Shown here: piece by piece, positions 17,289-25,387 of the stretch
How positions within the stretch are numbered: position 1 is the stretch's first letter
Layout of the letters: the number at the start of each line of letters is the position of its first letter
NCBI RefSeq assembly: GCF_024807035.1
Contig: NZ_JANUCQ010000002.1
Coordinates: 186,001-250,000 of the forward strand
Direction: 5' to 3'
Length of the DNA stretch: 64,000 nt
Source of the DNA: Methanococcus voltae PS
GTDB lineage: Archaea > AGJL01 > Methanococci > Methanococcales > Methanococcaceae
Notes under the pieces: model-generated
The model's input: only the letters and a program-made list of their open reading frames with translations
The model's database searches: none
What the model was told of the DNA's origin: nothing
Position numbers and translations under genes: made by a program

Positions 17289-18152
17289 TTAAATTAACTC
17301 AAATGTAGTACCATAAGTTTCTTTTTTATCTGTACTAACTAATTTAGGCAATTTTCCACGTATGCCCACATTTTCACCCACTGCTACAAAAACACCGTCG
17401 ATTTTGGGAATTTCATCTGCACGCTCAAGACATTTTGAAATAGCTTCTTCTGAAGTACCCCTTGCATAGTTTCCAATGGCTGTTGCTGCTGCATCTGCGA
17501 TATATGCGTTTCTTGCAAATACAACGACTGCATCTGCATTTCCCAAACTAACAGAATGTCCAACAGTCCCCGAAGAAGTACAAATACCATAACCTTTTTT
17601 TAAAGTTTCTTTTTTTAATTTAAAACCCAAATGTCCACTTATATTAGATTTTCCGGCATAAAGCCCAACTACAGTATCTTTGTTATCACTTTCTTTCCCA
17701 TTCTGTTTTAAGTAAATATCTCCGCCATTTTCTGCCATAGGGTTTATACAATCGTTATTAACCAGTTCTTCAACCACTAATTGACTAAAAGTACCTGCAA
17801 CGCTTGCCATAGGCCCTACATCTGCATTTTGACCGCCTTTTATCATATAATCTAGCACTTTTGGGATTTCTAATTTTTCTTCATTTTTGGATTTTAAAAA
17901 AGAATTATCCAATTGATTTAAATTTAAAGGTTCGTAAGAGGTTAAAAATATGGGGTTTCTTTTGATATAATTCTCGAGAATTAATCTATTTTTTATAATT
18001 GTATCCTTTGCAATTTTTAAAAATTTATCGTTTTTATTATTTTTATTATTATTTTTATTATTATTTGCATTCGTATTTTTAAATTTTAAAAGTATATTTG
18101 TTTCTTTTATCGATAATTTTGTTGTAAATTCTTCTAAATTTTTTGATTCCAT
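17289..18152 (-). CDS. UPF0280 family protein (ApbE-like fold)
   Basis: A 287-residue protein of the UPF0280 family, found mostly in methanogens. Recognisable motifs are GPMASVAGTFSQ, NGGDIYL, GICTSSGTVGHSVSLGNADA and ADAAATAIGNYA, shared with the ApbE (flavin transferase) fold. The family's biochemical role is not firmly known. An Asn/Lys-rich stretch near residues 28-45 is a low-complexity insertion typical of this genome. ATG follows TTCGTGATATT. Upstream lie two 15-bp direct repeats that may be a regulator site. It lies downstream of the symporter gene on the same strand, but a strong hairpin separates them. Confidence 0.75.
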   Translation of the reverse strand: MESKNLEEFTTKLSIKETNILLKFKNTNANNNKNNNKNNKNDKFLKIAKDTIIKNRLILENYIKRNPIFLTSYEPLNLNQLDNSFLKSKNEEKLEIPKVLDYMIKGGQNADVGPMASVAGTFSQLVVEELVNNDCINPMAENGGDIYLKQNGKESDNKDTVVGLYAGKSNISGHLGFKLKKETLKKGYGICTSSGTVGHSVSLGNADAVVVFARNAYIADAAATAIGNYARGTSEEAISKCLERADEIPKIDGVFVAVGENVGIRGKLPKLVSTDKKETYGTTFELI

Positions 18153-18199
18153 AATATCACGAAATTGTGCCTTAAAAAAGATAAAATAATAAGATAGAA

Positions 18200-18230
18200 T
18201 AATGAAATAGCATGGTAATGAAATAGCATG
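18200..18230 (-). repeat. Two 15-bp direct repeats upstream of the UPF0280 gene
   Basis: TAATGAAATAGCATG occurs at 18200-18214 and again at 18216-18230, separated by one base. The pair lies 48-78 bases upstream of the UPF0280 start. A 16-bp period suits two proteins bound about one and a half helical turns apart, so this is a candidate operator; it may also be a simple duplication. Confidence 0.55.
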
Positions 18231-18231
18231 A

Positions 18232-18277
18232 GCTAGTAGGAAATAAGGTATTGTATGTTAAATACCTTTCTGCTAGC
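18232..18277 (-). terminator. Two-tier hairpin after the symporter gene
   Basis: The outer stem GCTAGTAG/CTGCTAGC (one G-U pair) and inner stem AAGGTATT/AATACCTT (perfect) are joined by an asymmetric internal loop, with an 8-nt apical loop. On the minus strand it begins 12 bases after the symporter stop. It is the strongest hairpin of the intergenic regions and probably ends or protects the symporter mRNA. Confidence 0.5.
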
Positions 18278-18289
18278 CTACACCCTAAT

Positions 18290-19552
18290 TTATTCCCATT
18301 TTGTATTGTCTACTTCATTTTCGGATTTTGCTACGATTGTTGTACCTACAGTATCACCCATAACATTTACTAAGGTTCTACCCATGTCCAAAATAGCGTC
18401 AATTCCTAATATCATAGCATATGCTGCAGCTACTGACGGGTTTTCCAAAGATATGCCGATACTTGCAAGAACCATTGCTAACATGATAGGTCCTGCACCA
18501 GGAACACCTGCGGTACCTATTGAAGCCAATAAAGCGGTTAAAACAACAACCATTTGCTGTTCAAAGCCCAAAGGCATTCCGATTGCATTTGCAATGAATA
18601 ACACGCATACACCTTGATATATTGCTGTACCATCCATATTTAAAGTTGTACCCAATGGCAATGTAAATGAATAGATTGACTTAGATACGCCCAAATTTTC
18701 ATCTGCTACTTCCATTGTAACTGGTAAAGTACCACTTGAACTTCTAGTTACAAAAGAAGTTACGATTACATCTTTTACTTTGTTAAAGAATTTTAAAGGG
18801 TTAAATTTGAATACTTTAAGGAGTAATCCGTAAACAACGAATATTTGTAGTGCGTAACCTACAAATATAACAGATGTAATGCCAAATAATGAATAAATAG
18901 CGGTACTTCCTTGTGTACCCATAACATACGCCATAAGTGCGAAAACACCTATTGGAGCATACTGCATAACACCTTTAACTACCAAGTACATAGCTTCGGC
19001 TAATGCTTCAAACATTTTGAAAAATGTCTTTGCAGAGCCGGATATCCTTTCATTATCGCTATCGATAAGGTAACTTAAAGCTACACCCAATATTACGGAG
19101 AAGAAGATTGTAGGTAAAACCTGTCCTGACGCAATAGCGGAAAATGGATTTGTTGGTACGATATTTAAGAATGTATCCAATAAAGAAGGTGCTTGCTTAA
19201 CAGCCATTGTTGTGGTATCTGCGACTAATTGTAAGCCCATACCTGGTTGGAATATATTTCCTAATGCTAAACCAATTATTACGGCAAAAGCTGAAGTTAA
19301 CAAATAAAACAATACTATTTTTAAACCTACTCTTTCTAATCTCGAAGGACTAATGCTTGCAGAACCCATAATAATTGTGGAGACTATAATGGGAATAACT
19401 AACATTTTTAAAAGACGTATAAACAAATCCCCGAGTGGTTTTAAAAATGCTATAGACTCGCCAAATACCATACCCGCAATTGTACCTAAAATAAGTCCAA
19501 TGAGTATTTTATTTAAAACAGGGTAGTCTAAATATGCTTTTAGTAAATTCAT
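18290..19552 (-). CDS. Na+(H+)/dicarboxylate symporter (DAACS family)
   Basis: A 420-residue transporter of the glutamate/aspartate/C4-dicarboxylate family. Signatures: [11 protein letters not shown] (HP1 serine-rich loop), [19 protein letters not shown] (TM7, with the NMDGT cation-binding motif) and [11 protein letters not shown] with [19 protein letters not shown] (HP2/TM8, where the arginine after DM decides amino-acid versus dicarboxylate preference). It has eight membrane helices plus hairpins and normal length. It probably imports an acidic amino acid or dicarboxylate using Na+. ATG follows ACGGTGATATC. A strong hairpin follows its stop. Confidence 0.9.
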   Translation of the reverse strand: MNLLKAYLDYPVLNKILIGLILGTIAGMVFGESIAFLKPLGDLFIRLLKMLVIPIIVSTIIMGSASISPSRLERVGLKIVLFYLLTSAFAVIIGLALGNIFQPGMGLQLVADTTTMAVKQAPSLLDTFLNIVPTNPFSAIASGQVLPTIFFSVILGVALSYLIDSDNERISGSAKTFFKMFEALAEAMYLVVKGVMQYAPIGVFALMAYVMGTQGSTAIYSLFGITSVIFVGYALQIFVVYGLLLKVFKFNPLKFFNKVKDVIVTSFVTRSSSGTLPVTMEVADENLGVSKSIYSFTLPLGTTLNMDGTAIYQGVCVLFIANAIGMPLGFEQQMVVVLTALLASIGTAGVPGAGPIMLAMVLASIGISLENPSVAAAYAMILGIDAILDMGRTLVNVMGDTVGTTIVAKSENEVDNTKWE

Positions 19553-20369
19553 GATATCACCGTAGTTTTAAAGTTGTTAGATTATTAGTTTACTATTTTA
19601 CTATTTTATTTAGGATTAGTTGCTAATTATTTAGGATTAGTTGCTAATTATCTAATATTATCTAGTAGTTATTTAATTAATTAGATAGTTAACTAGTTAT
19701 GAAAAATACTACATAGTAAATATTCGTTTAAAATTAAAATTAAAATTAAACATTTAGAACAACTTTAGAATAGTATGTTAATAAATTAAAATTTTAAAAA
19801 CTGAATATCAAATAAAAGTATGACATATATTTTATATTAAAGTTGTTATTTGAATTAAAATAATCAATATATCCCAATATCGCTATATTCATATATTGTT
19901 ATAATATCATCAATAAATTTAATAACTTTCTAAAAAAACTAATAGATTGATTTTTATAATACTTTAGACATAATAATGATTTGCATAATAAAAATTTATG
20001 CAAGTATTGTAATTAAATAATTATTTGTTAATTTATAGATAATAAAATAGAAATTTAAAATATAAATTGTATTAAAAATACTTGTAAACCTATTATTGTG
20101 CAATATGTATACACCACTATAACGTAGTAGGATAAATTATGGACACTATCGTTTAATTCGATTTATGTTCATTTTAACATTATTCTCACTACCTTTTATT
20201 AAACTATTTAGATGTTAGATAAAATATACCAATATTAGATATTATATATTTGATACGAAATATTTTACATAATATTTAAAAATATATGACTATTTAATAT
20301 ATAATAATTATTAGCTAATTTTTTTAAATAATTAAAAACAGAGAGATTTTTACCTTTAGAGGTGTTTTA
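19553..20369. other. 817-bp AT-rich gap between two divergent symporter genes
   Basis: No coding frame with a ribosome binding site was found on either strand. It holds the two divergent promoters; TTTAATATATAAT near 20294 is a plausible TATA element for the plus-strand gene. A 21-bp tandem duplication (19606-19647) lies close to the minus-strand start. Nothing else stands out. Confidence 0.35.
19606..19647. repeat. Perfect 21-bp tandem duplication
   Basis: Two exact adjacent copies, 19606-19626 and 19627-19647, sharing TTTAGGATTAGTTGCTAA. A 21-bp period equals two helical turns. It lies 54-95 bases upstream of the dicarboxylate symporter start, so it may be a double operator for that promoter. 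Confidence 0.65.
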
Positions 20370-21854
20370 ATGGATAATATAATAATCTGGGTTACTATAT
20401 CCGGCTATTTATTGTTAATGTTGTTCGTAAGTTTATACGCAAAAAGATTTATCAAAAGCTCAACCGACTTTTTACTCGCAGGTCGTAATTTAGGAATATT
20501 TTTAACAACTGCGACTTTAGCAGCTACGCACTACGGTGGAGGCTTCATATTGGGTGGTGCTGAACACGGTGTTATGTCTGGTTTAGGTGGTATCTGGTAC
20601 GGTTTCGCTTGCGGTTTCGGTCTTTTATTATTGGGTTTATTCCTTGCAAAGCCAATGAGGGCTTTAGCATTGTTTACAGTTCCAGAAGTTTTAGAATTAA
20701 GGTACAACTGTAGAAGTATAAGGTATATATCCGCATTCTTATCATTGGTAGCTTTAATTGGAATCATTGCCGCTTTGGTTACTGGTGCTTCATCAGTTTT
20801 CCAAGTTCTAGGTATTGACCCATTCTGGGGTGCTATAATATCTACAATTATATTTATTACATATACTGCAGCGTCTGGTTTATGGGCCGTTGCATTAACC
20901 GACTTCATACAAGTTATTATTGGTAGCATTGGGGTTATATTAGCTACAGCATTAGCATTTATGAAAGTTGGTGGCGTAAGTGGAATATCAACAGGTTTAC
21001 AAACATTGCAAAAAGCTAATGTTTTACCAATATCTGCAGACCAGTATTTTAACTTTGGTTCAGCAGGAATCGGAACCATTGCGCTTATTTTAGCCGGTAC
21101 TACCATGTACACTTTGATAGGTCAAGATTTCTATCAGAGATTATTTGCTGCTAAAAATGAAGTAGTAGCTAAAAATGGTGCTATAATTGCAGGTATTTTA
21201 TTAATGGTATTATCCTTCTTACCAGCTTTAGCAGGTATGGCTGCACTAGTTTTATCAAATGACCCTGCAGCAATACTTGCAAGTCCTAAAACAGCTATTC
21301 CTCAACTTATGATTACAGTATTTGGTAGTGGAGTAGGTGCTTTGTTCTTGGCTGCAATATTGGCTGCGGTTATGAGTACGTCAGACTCTTTATTGACTGC
21401 TTCAACATCACACATTGTAAAGGACTTCTACCAACCAAATAATCCGGATGTAGACGATAAAAAGATATTGAACTTATCAATTTGGAGTACCATATTAGTT
21501 GGTATTTTCGCATTAATCGTGTCATTAAAATTCGACAGTATTCTTACCTTAATGGTTTACTCATACGATGTTTATACCTCTGGTGTATTCATACCATTGA
21601 TTTTGGGCTTAGTTTGGAAAAGAGCTACCAAAGAAGGCGCTTTATCAGGAATGATTATAGGTACTCTTGTAAGTGCAGGTTTAATCTATGCTAGGGAAGC
21701 TAATTTATTTACAAACATTGTTGGCGGACCTTGGGAGCTTATATATGCAGGTAGTGCCTTAGTTTCATTAGTTGTAATGGTTATCGTTAGTTTAATGACA
21801 AAACCTCAACCAATTAGTCCTAAATTAAAAGAAGCTTTCCATAAAATACAATAA
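20370..21854 (+). CDS. Sodium/solute symporter (SSS family)
   Basis: A 494-residue transporter of the SSS family (as PutP, PanF, vSGLT) with about 13 membrane helices. Signatures: TDFLLAGRNLGIFLTT after TM1, the TAASGLWAVALTDFIQ segment, GQDFYQRLFAAKNE (the conserved Q-R block) and AAVMSTSDSLLTASTSH, in which the Ser/Thr residues help bind Na+. Substrate cannot be told from motifs; proline, pantothenate and acetate are all used in this family. Start ATG follows AGAGGTGTTTTA. It is divergent from the dicarboxylate symporter across a long gap. Confidence 0.9.
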   Translation: MDNIIIWVTISGYLLLMLFVSLYAKRFIKSSTDFLLAGRNLGIFLTTATLAATHYGGGFILGGAEHGVMSGLGGIWYGFACGFGLLLLGLFLAKPMRALALFTVPEVLELRYNCRSIRYISAFLSLVALIGIIAALVTGASSVFQVLGIDPFWGAIISTIIFITYTAASGLWAVALTDFIQVIIGSIGVILATALAFMKVGGVSGISTGLQTLQKANVLPISADQYFNFGSAGIGTIALILAGTTMYTLIGQDFYQRLFAAKNEVVAKNGAIIAGILLMVLSFLPALAGMAALVLSNDPAAILASPKTAIPQLMITVFGSGVGALFLAAILAAVMSTSDSLLTASTSHIVKDFYQPNNPDVDDKKILNLSIWSTILVGIFALIVSLKFDSILTLMVYSYDVYTSGVFIPLILGLVWKRATKEGALSGMIIGTLVSAGLIYAREANLFTNIVGGPWELIYAGSALVSLVVMVIVSLMTKPQPISPKLKEAFHKIQ

Positions 21855-22010
21855 ATACAATAATAATATTATTAATATTAATAATAATTAATTATTATCT
21901 TTTTTTTACATTTTTATATATAATTTATAATTAAATACGTGGAAAATATAAATATAAAATTATTAGATTTATTTAAAAGGTAGTTGAGCAATAAACTATA
22001 CAGGGATTCT

Positions 22011-22898
22011 ATGAAAAAAGATTTAAAGTTTAATATATGGGTTAGGGGTGGCACAAGCGATGCTACAAAGATTGTGCAGAGTTTAAAGGATAATTTAAAA
22101 GATAGTATAAATAGTATAAATAGTGTAAATAATATAAATAATATAAATTTAAAAATAATTGTAACTACTGCAACAGATTTTGGTGGAGAAATTGCAAAAA
22201 TAAACGCCGATAAGGTAATTTCTAAACCTATGCCCTATGAAGAATTGAAACAGAAATTAATAACGGAAGAAATAAATTATTTTATCGATGCTACCCATCC
22301 GTATGCTGTTAAAGCTAGCGATACAGGATTGAAGGTTTGTAAAGAACTAAAAATAACCTATATACGATATGAAAGACCAGGGAGTGCTTTAGAAGAAAAT
22401 TTAGGAAAAAATGATGATAAAATAATTTTTGCAGAAGATTATGAAGATGCAATTCTTAAAGCATTTGAAGTTAATAAAAAAGAGTCCAATATATTCTTTA
22501 TGGCAGGTATAAAAAACCTAAAAAGCGTAGTTGAACTTTCTGAAACTAATGGGTATGATAAAAATAAAATAATAGCTAGAATGTTACCTGTTTCTGTATA
22601 TGAGGCGTTAAAACTTTTACCGTCTAAAAATATAGTTGCTATGCAGGGCGTATTTTCAAAAGAATTGAATAAACATTTAATCTTGGATTATAACTGCGAT
22701 GTAGTCATAACAAAAGATAGCGGAAAATCTGGCGGGTTTTATGAAAAAATGGAAGCTACAAAAGAGGCAGGTGCTACTTTAATAATTGTAAAAAGACCAG
22801 TTTCTAAAGATTCTAACGAAGATAGTGATTTAAATCAAAATTACAGGTTAAAATTTGATAAAATAGAAGATTTAGTAGATTATTTTTTAAATATTTAA
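22011..22898 (+). CDS. cobK: Precorrin-6x/cobalt-precorrin-6A reductase
   Basis: About 295 residues. NAD(P)H-dependent reductase of the cobamide ring pathway (CobK/CbiJ). The N-terminal IWVRGGTSDATKI is the family's nucleotide-binding start, followed by IDATHPYAVKAS, YIRYERPGS and the C-terminal VVITKDSGKSGGFYEKMEA. I chose ATG 22011 because it follows ACAGGGATTCT and starts close to IWVRGGT. A TTG at 21984 in frame would add nine residues but sits only two bases from its AGG. An Asn/Ile/Ser-rich stretch near residues 30-50 is a low-complexity insertion coded by AT-rich repeats. It joins CbiB (15004) in the same pathway. Confidence 0.85.
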   Translation: MKKDLKFNIWVRGGTSDATKIVQSLKDNLKDSINSINSVNNINNINLKIIVTTATDFGGEIAKINADKVISKPMPYEELKQKLITEEINYFIDATHPYAVKASDTGLKVCKELKITYIRYERPGSALEENLGKNDDKIIFAEDYEDAILKAFEVNKKESNIFFMAGIKNLKSVVELSETNGYDKNKIIARMLPVSVYEALKLLPSKNIVAMQGVFSKELNKHLILDYNCDVVITKDSGKSGGFYEKMEATKEAGATLIIVKRPVSKDSNEDSDLNQNYRLKFDKIEDLVDYFLNI

Positions 22899-22910
22899 AT
22901 TTACGTATTG

Positions 22911-23072
22911 TTACGTGCTATTGAATGTATTATTTAACGTATTAGTTAATAATTCGGGGAAATTATTTATTATGAAAAAAAACAATGCAATTAAGATTAT
23001 TAAAACTATTATGGCCATGACTCCAAAAATGCTCATATCTCCTTTTTTACCTTTTATAACTTTTAAAGACAT
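22911..23072 (-). CDS. Small single-helix membrane protein (53 residues)
   Basis: A short open frame with an excellent ribosome binding site (GAGGGGTTTATC before the ATG). It encodes a basic N-terminus (SLKVIKGKKGD), one hydrophobic helix (about residues 14-35, MSIFGVMAIIVLIILIAL and on) and a polar Asn/Thr tail. It is convergent with cobK. The KKGD-MS segment faintly recalls class III (pilin) signal peptides, but the Gln at +1 and Glu at +5 are absent, so a pilin call is not justified. It is too short for routine gene finders. Function unknown. Confidence 0.6.
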   Translation of the reverse strand: MSLKVIKGKKGDMSIFGVMAIIVLIILIALFFFIINNFPELLTNTLNNTFNST

Positions 23073-23245
23073 GATAAACCCCTCATAATTGCTATGTCAT
23101 TTATTGTATTATAATTGTATAATTATATATTTATTAATTGAAATATATAATATTTATTAATTTTTAGAGGAAATTATAAAATTAACGTTGTTATGGAAAC
23201 CTTAAGAAATTTAATAAATTTAATAAATATGGATTCTATTATGCA

Positions 23246-23578
23246 GTGAATAAATCGAAAATTTATAAAATGATATCTAAAGAGGATTTTGAGTTATTAA
23301 AAGACTATACGATATTTTATAAACTATTGGATGATATAAGCTACTATACATTAATTAATAACATGTATGAAGCCGATGATTACATACGAGTTAAAGAAAT
23401 TAACAATTATCTCGTAAAAAATAAAATGAGAAGAGGAATGGCTAAACCATTACTCGATTATGAATTTTTAAACAGAGATACTGAAAAAGCAATTATTGGC
23501 GAAAAAGTATATTATAAACTCTCTGATTTCGGTAAAATGGTATTTGAAGAGTATAAAAAAGATAAAGGTTATAGATAG
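23246..23578 (+). CDS. Small winged-helix-like protein
   Basis: A 110-residue charged protein with alternating helices and a C-terminal YKLSDFGKMVFEEYKK, a pattern seen in winged-helix proteins of MarR/PadR type, especially in archaeal elements. Weakly supported as DNA-binding. The start is uncertain: GTG 23246 is overlapped by the mini-frame ATG-CAG-TGA at 23241-23249, which would deliver ribosomes to it, whereas ATG 23270 has no clear ribosome binding site. Its last 10 bases overlap the end of the recombinase gene on the other strand, so the two are convergent. It may regulate or cooperate with that recombinase. Confidence 0.55.
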   Translation: MNKSKIYKMISKEDFELLKDYTIFYKLLDDISYYTLINNMYEADDYIRVKEINNYLVKNKMRRGMAKPLLDYEFLNRDTEKAIIGEKVYYKLSDFGKMVFEEYKKDKGYR

Positions 23579-24456
23579 TCTTTATTATTCATTACTCTTA
23601 AAAACTCTTTTTTTCTAAACTCTTTACTTGAATGTATGTAGGTCATTGTCGTGTTAACGTTTGCATGACCCATTATTTTTGAAAGAATTTCAATATTCAT
23701 ATTGCTTTCACATGCAAGTGTTCCAAATGTATGGCGTAGTACGTGAGGAGTTACAATAATATTTAAGATATCTTTCGATATAGTTCTTAAATATCTTCTA
23801 TAATCGGATATTTGACCCTCCGAAAGTTTATAACCGCCTTTGGTTAAAAACAATCTATCGATTTTAGGATTTAAAAATTCTCTATATTTTAAATATTGCT
23901 TTATGTGAAGTAATAATTCATCGTCAATGAATACGTATCTGTCCTTGTTTCCTTTCCCGCTCTTGATTATAATCGACCTATCCGATAAATCCATATCATT
24001 TAACGAAATATTTATGAATTCACTTATACGTACGCCTGTTTTTATAAGAAATAATGTAAATATGTAATAATGATAGTCTTCGATTTTTGAAAGTAATAGT
24101 TTAGCTTGATTTTTACTTAAACATTGCCTTTCTTTTAACTGCGGTCTTAAAGTCCGTACGTAAAGCTTTAAAGGATTATTTATTAAATATTTATTTTCAA
24201 TTGCCCATTCATAGAATCTATTTACATCGGTTAAACGTCTAATCGTCGTACTTATCTGAATTGGTTTTCCATTATGACTTCGATAGTTATTGTAGAAAAA
24301 TAACGCATCGTCGATGGTTATAGTTTCCCAACTTTTTTCCTGGAAAAAGTTCATAAAAATATTTAATGAAGCTCGATAACTTTTTAAAGTATCTTTACTT
24401 CGTGCAGATAAAAAGTTTAAATATCTATTTGCTAAATTCCTTGATTCTTCGTTCAT
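23569..24456 (-). CDS. Tyrosine recombinase (XerA/XerC/D-like)
   Basis: A 295-residue site-specific recombinase. Residues 1-95 are the SAM-like core-binding domain. The catalytic domain carries the complete set: Arg143 (TGVRISE), Lys168 (SGKGNKDR), His238 and Arg241 (PHVLRHTFG), His264 (MGHANVNTT) and the nucleophile Tyr273 (TYIHSS). Length equals chromosomal Xer proteins, so it could be the XerA that resolves chromosome dimers at dif; an element integrase is the alternative. ATG follows ACAGGTGGTATA. A ribbon-helix-helix-like gene lies 36 bp upstream on the same strand and probably forms one transcript with it. A cluster of palindromes lies just beyond. Confidence 0.9.
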   Translation of the reverse strand: MNEESRNLANRYLNFLSARSKDTLKSYRASLNIFMNFFQEKSWETITIDDALFFYNNYRSHNGKPIQISTTIRRLTDVNRFYEWAIENKYLINNPLKLYVRTLRPQLKERQCLSKNQAKLLLSKIEDYHYYIFTLFLIKTGVRISEFINISLNDMDLSDRSIIIKSGKGNKDRYVFIDDELLLHIKQYLKYREFLNPKIDRLFLTKGGYKLSEGQISDYRRYLRTISKDILNIIVTPHVLRHTFGTLACESNMNIEILSKIMGHANVNTTMTYIHSSKEFRKKEFLRVMNNKDYL

Positions 24457-24492
24457 TATACCACCTGTTCTATTTTATTAATTATTTATTCA

Positions 24493-25146
24493 TTAATTAA
24501 TCGCTATTATTTCGTATTCTTCGTTAAGTGGTATCATTTCATCTCGTAATTTAAAGTAGGTATTTCTATCTTGCCCGATGCTACGTTCAACTAATGCGTT
24601 GAATTCTCTGTCTCTTTCTAAAAGTATTCTAAATTCTTTTTGCTTTAGGTTATTATCTATGTTTAGATATTCTAAAATGTTTTTAAAAGACCACCATTTG
24701 TCCGGTTCAGTGTTTAGAAGTTTTAAAAGATTACTTTTTAATTTTAAGACGTTTGAACCTGATATACTATTGTTTATTAGGTCTGTTATTTTGTTTACGT
24801 CTTCCTGATTTTCTGGTAAGACGTTGTCTATATCTTCATAGTTATAACTTGGACTTCTGTTTCTTTCTCTTTCTTTTTCCATATTTATTTGGTTTTGATT
24901 ATTGTATGGGTTATTGTATGAGTTTATATTTTGTTTATTTGGATTTTCTACTTTAATTAAATCTAATTTGTAGTCAATTCTATTCATTAGGGCTAATAAA
25001 TCCATGTAATGAGGGTATTGTTTATTTGTGAATTCCATTGCAAACTTTGCATATGTGGAAATGCTACTGAAACCCATATTTCTTGCTAACTTTTTAAAGT
25101 GTTCTTTCTCATTGTCATCGACCATGTAAAATGACATCTTAGGCAT
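24493..25146 (-). CDS. Ribbon-helix-helix-like DNA-binding protein
   Basis: About 217 residues. The N-terminus (PKMSFYMVDDNEKEHF, then ARNMGFSSISTYAKFA) has the beta-strand, helix, turn, helix spacing of ribbon-helix-helix repressors. A linker of about 50 residues is Asn/Gln-rich. The C-terminal half, including EPDKWWSFKNILEYL and later FKLRDEMIPL, looks like a winged helix. ATG 25146 is preferred because GAGGTG lies six bases upstream; a GTG at 25155 and an ATG at 25152 are in frame. It is followed after 36 bp by the recombinase, so the pair may act together, for instance as repressor or accessory factor. The palindromes upstream are candidate binding sites. Confidence 0.6.
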   Translation of the reverse strand: MPKMSFYMVDDNEKEHFKKLARNMGFSSISTYAKFAMEFTNKQYPHYMDLLALMNRIDYKLDLIKVENPNKQNINSYNNPYNNQNQINMEKERERNRSPSYNYEDIDNVLPENQEDVNKITDLINNSISGSNVLKLKSNLLKLLNTEPDKWWSFKNILEYLNIDNNLKQKEFRILLERDREFNALVERSIGQDRNTYFKLRDEMIPLNEEYEIIAIN

Positions 25147-25387
25147 TGCCATCACCTCTAAAAAAACTGTAAGGTAGCAATAGATTTATATAAGTTAGTA
25201 ACATATCCGTATTTACGGATAATCGTGTTTAGTAAAAAAGTATACTTTTTGTCGGACAAATATTAAAAAATAATATTTTTATAACGGCGTTCTAGCCTTT
25301 ATTTAACATAGTGAAGTTATCACTATGTTTATTATCTAAAATGGGGCTTTAGATAAACCGGTTTCCTTTAAAAAAGCTGGTATAAAC
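25147..25387. other. Structured intergenic region beside the recombinase genes
   Basis: No gene is supported. ATTTATATAA near 25173-25182 could be the TATA box of the minus-strand gene at 25146. From 25204 to 25364 the DNA is occupied by consecutive palindromes, listed as the next entry. CTTTAAAAAAG near 25366-25375 may be the promoter of the plus-strand guide RNA. Confidence 0.4.
25204..25364. repeat. Cluster of six perfect palindromes/inverted repeats
   Basis: Successive perfect inverted repeats, all different in sequence. TATCCGT/ACGGATA is at 25204-25221. AAAAAGTATACTTTTT is at 25235-25250. AAATATTA/TAATATTT is at 25258-25278. AACATAGTGA/TCACTATGTT (10-bp arms, 5-nt spacer) is at 25305-25329. 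TTATCTAAA/TTTAGATAA (9-bp arms, 7-nt spacer) is at 25332-25356, and AAACCGGTTT at 25355-25364. They lie between a DNA-binding protein gene next to a recombinase and a guide RNA. Candidate roles are recombinase core site, operators, or transcript hairpins. Confidence 0.7.

Noticed and set aside
22911-23072. Type IV pilin precursor
   Set aside because: The segment GKKGDMSIFG lacks the Gln+1 and Glu+5 expected of class III signal peptides, although it is basic and followed by a hydrophobic helix.
23246-25146. Integrated provirus or plasmid
   Set aside because: Only one recombinase and two small DNA-binding genes are present. There are no capsid, replication or packaging genes, no flanking att repeats at a tRNA, and codon use and composition match the surroundings.
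25332-25356. Direct match to the archaeal dif consensus
   Set aside because: Arm sequence and spacer length (7 instead of 6) do not match the published Thermococcales dif, as I remember it, in the expected orientation. It is kept only as a candidate within the palindrome cluster.
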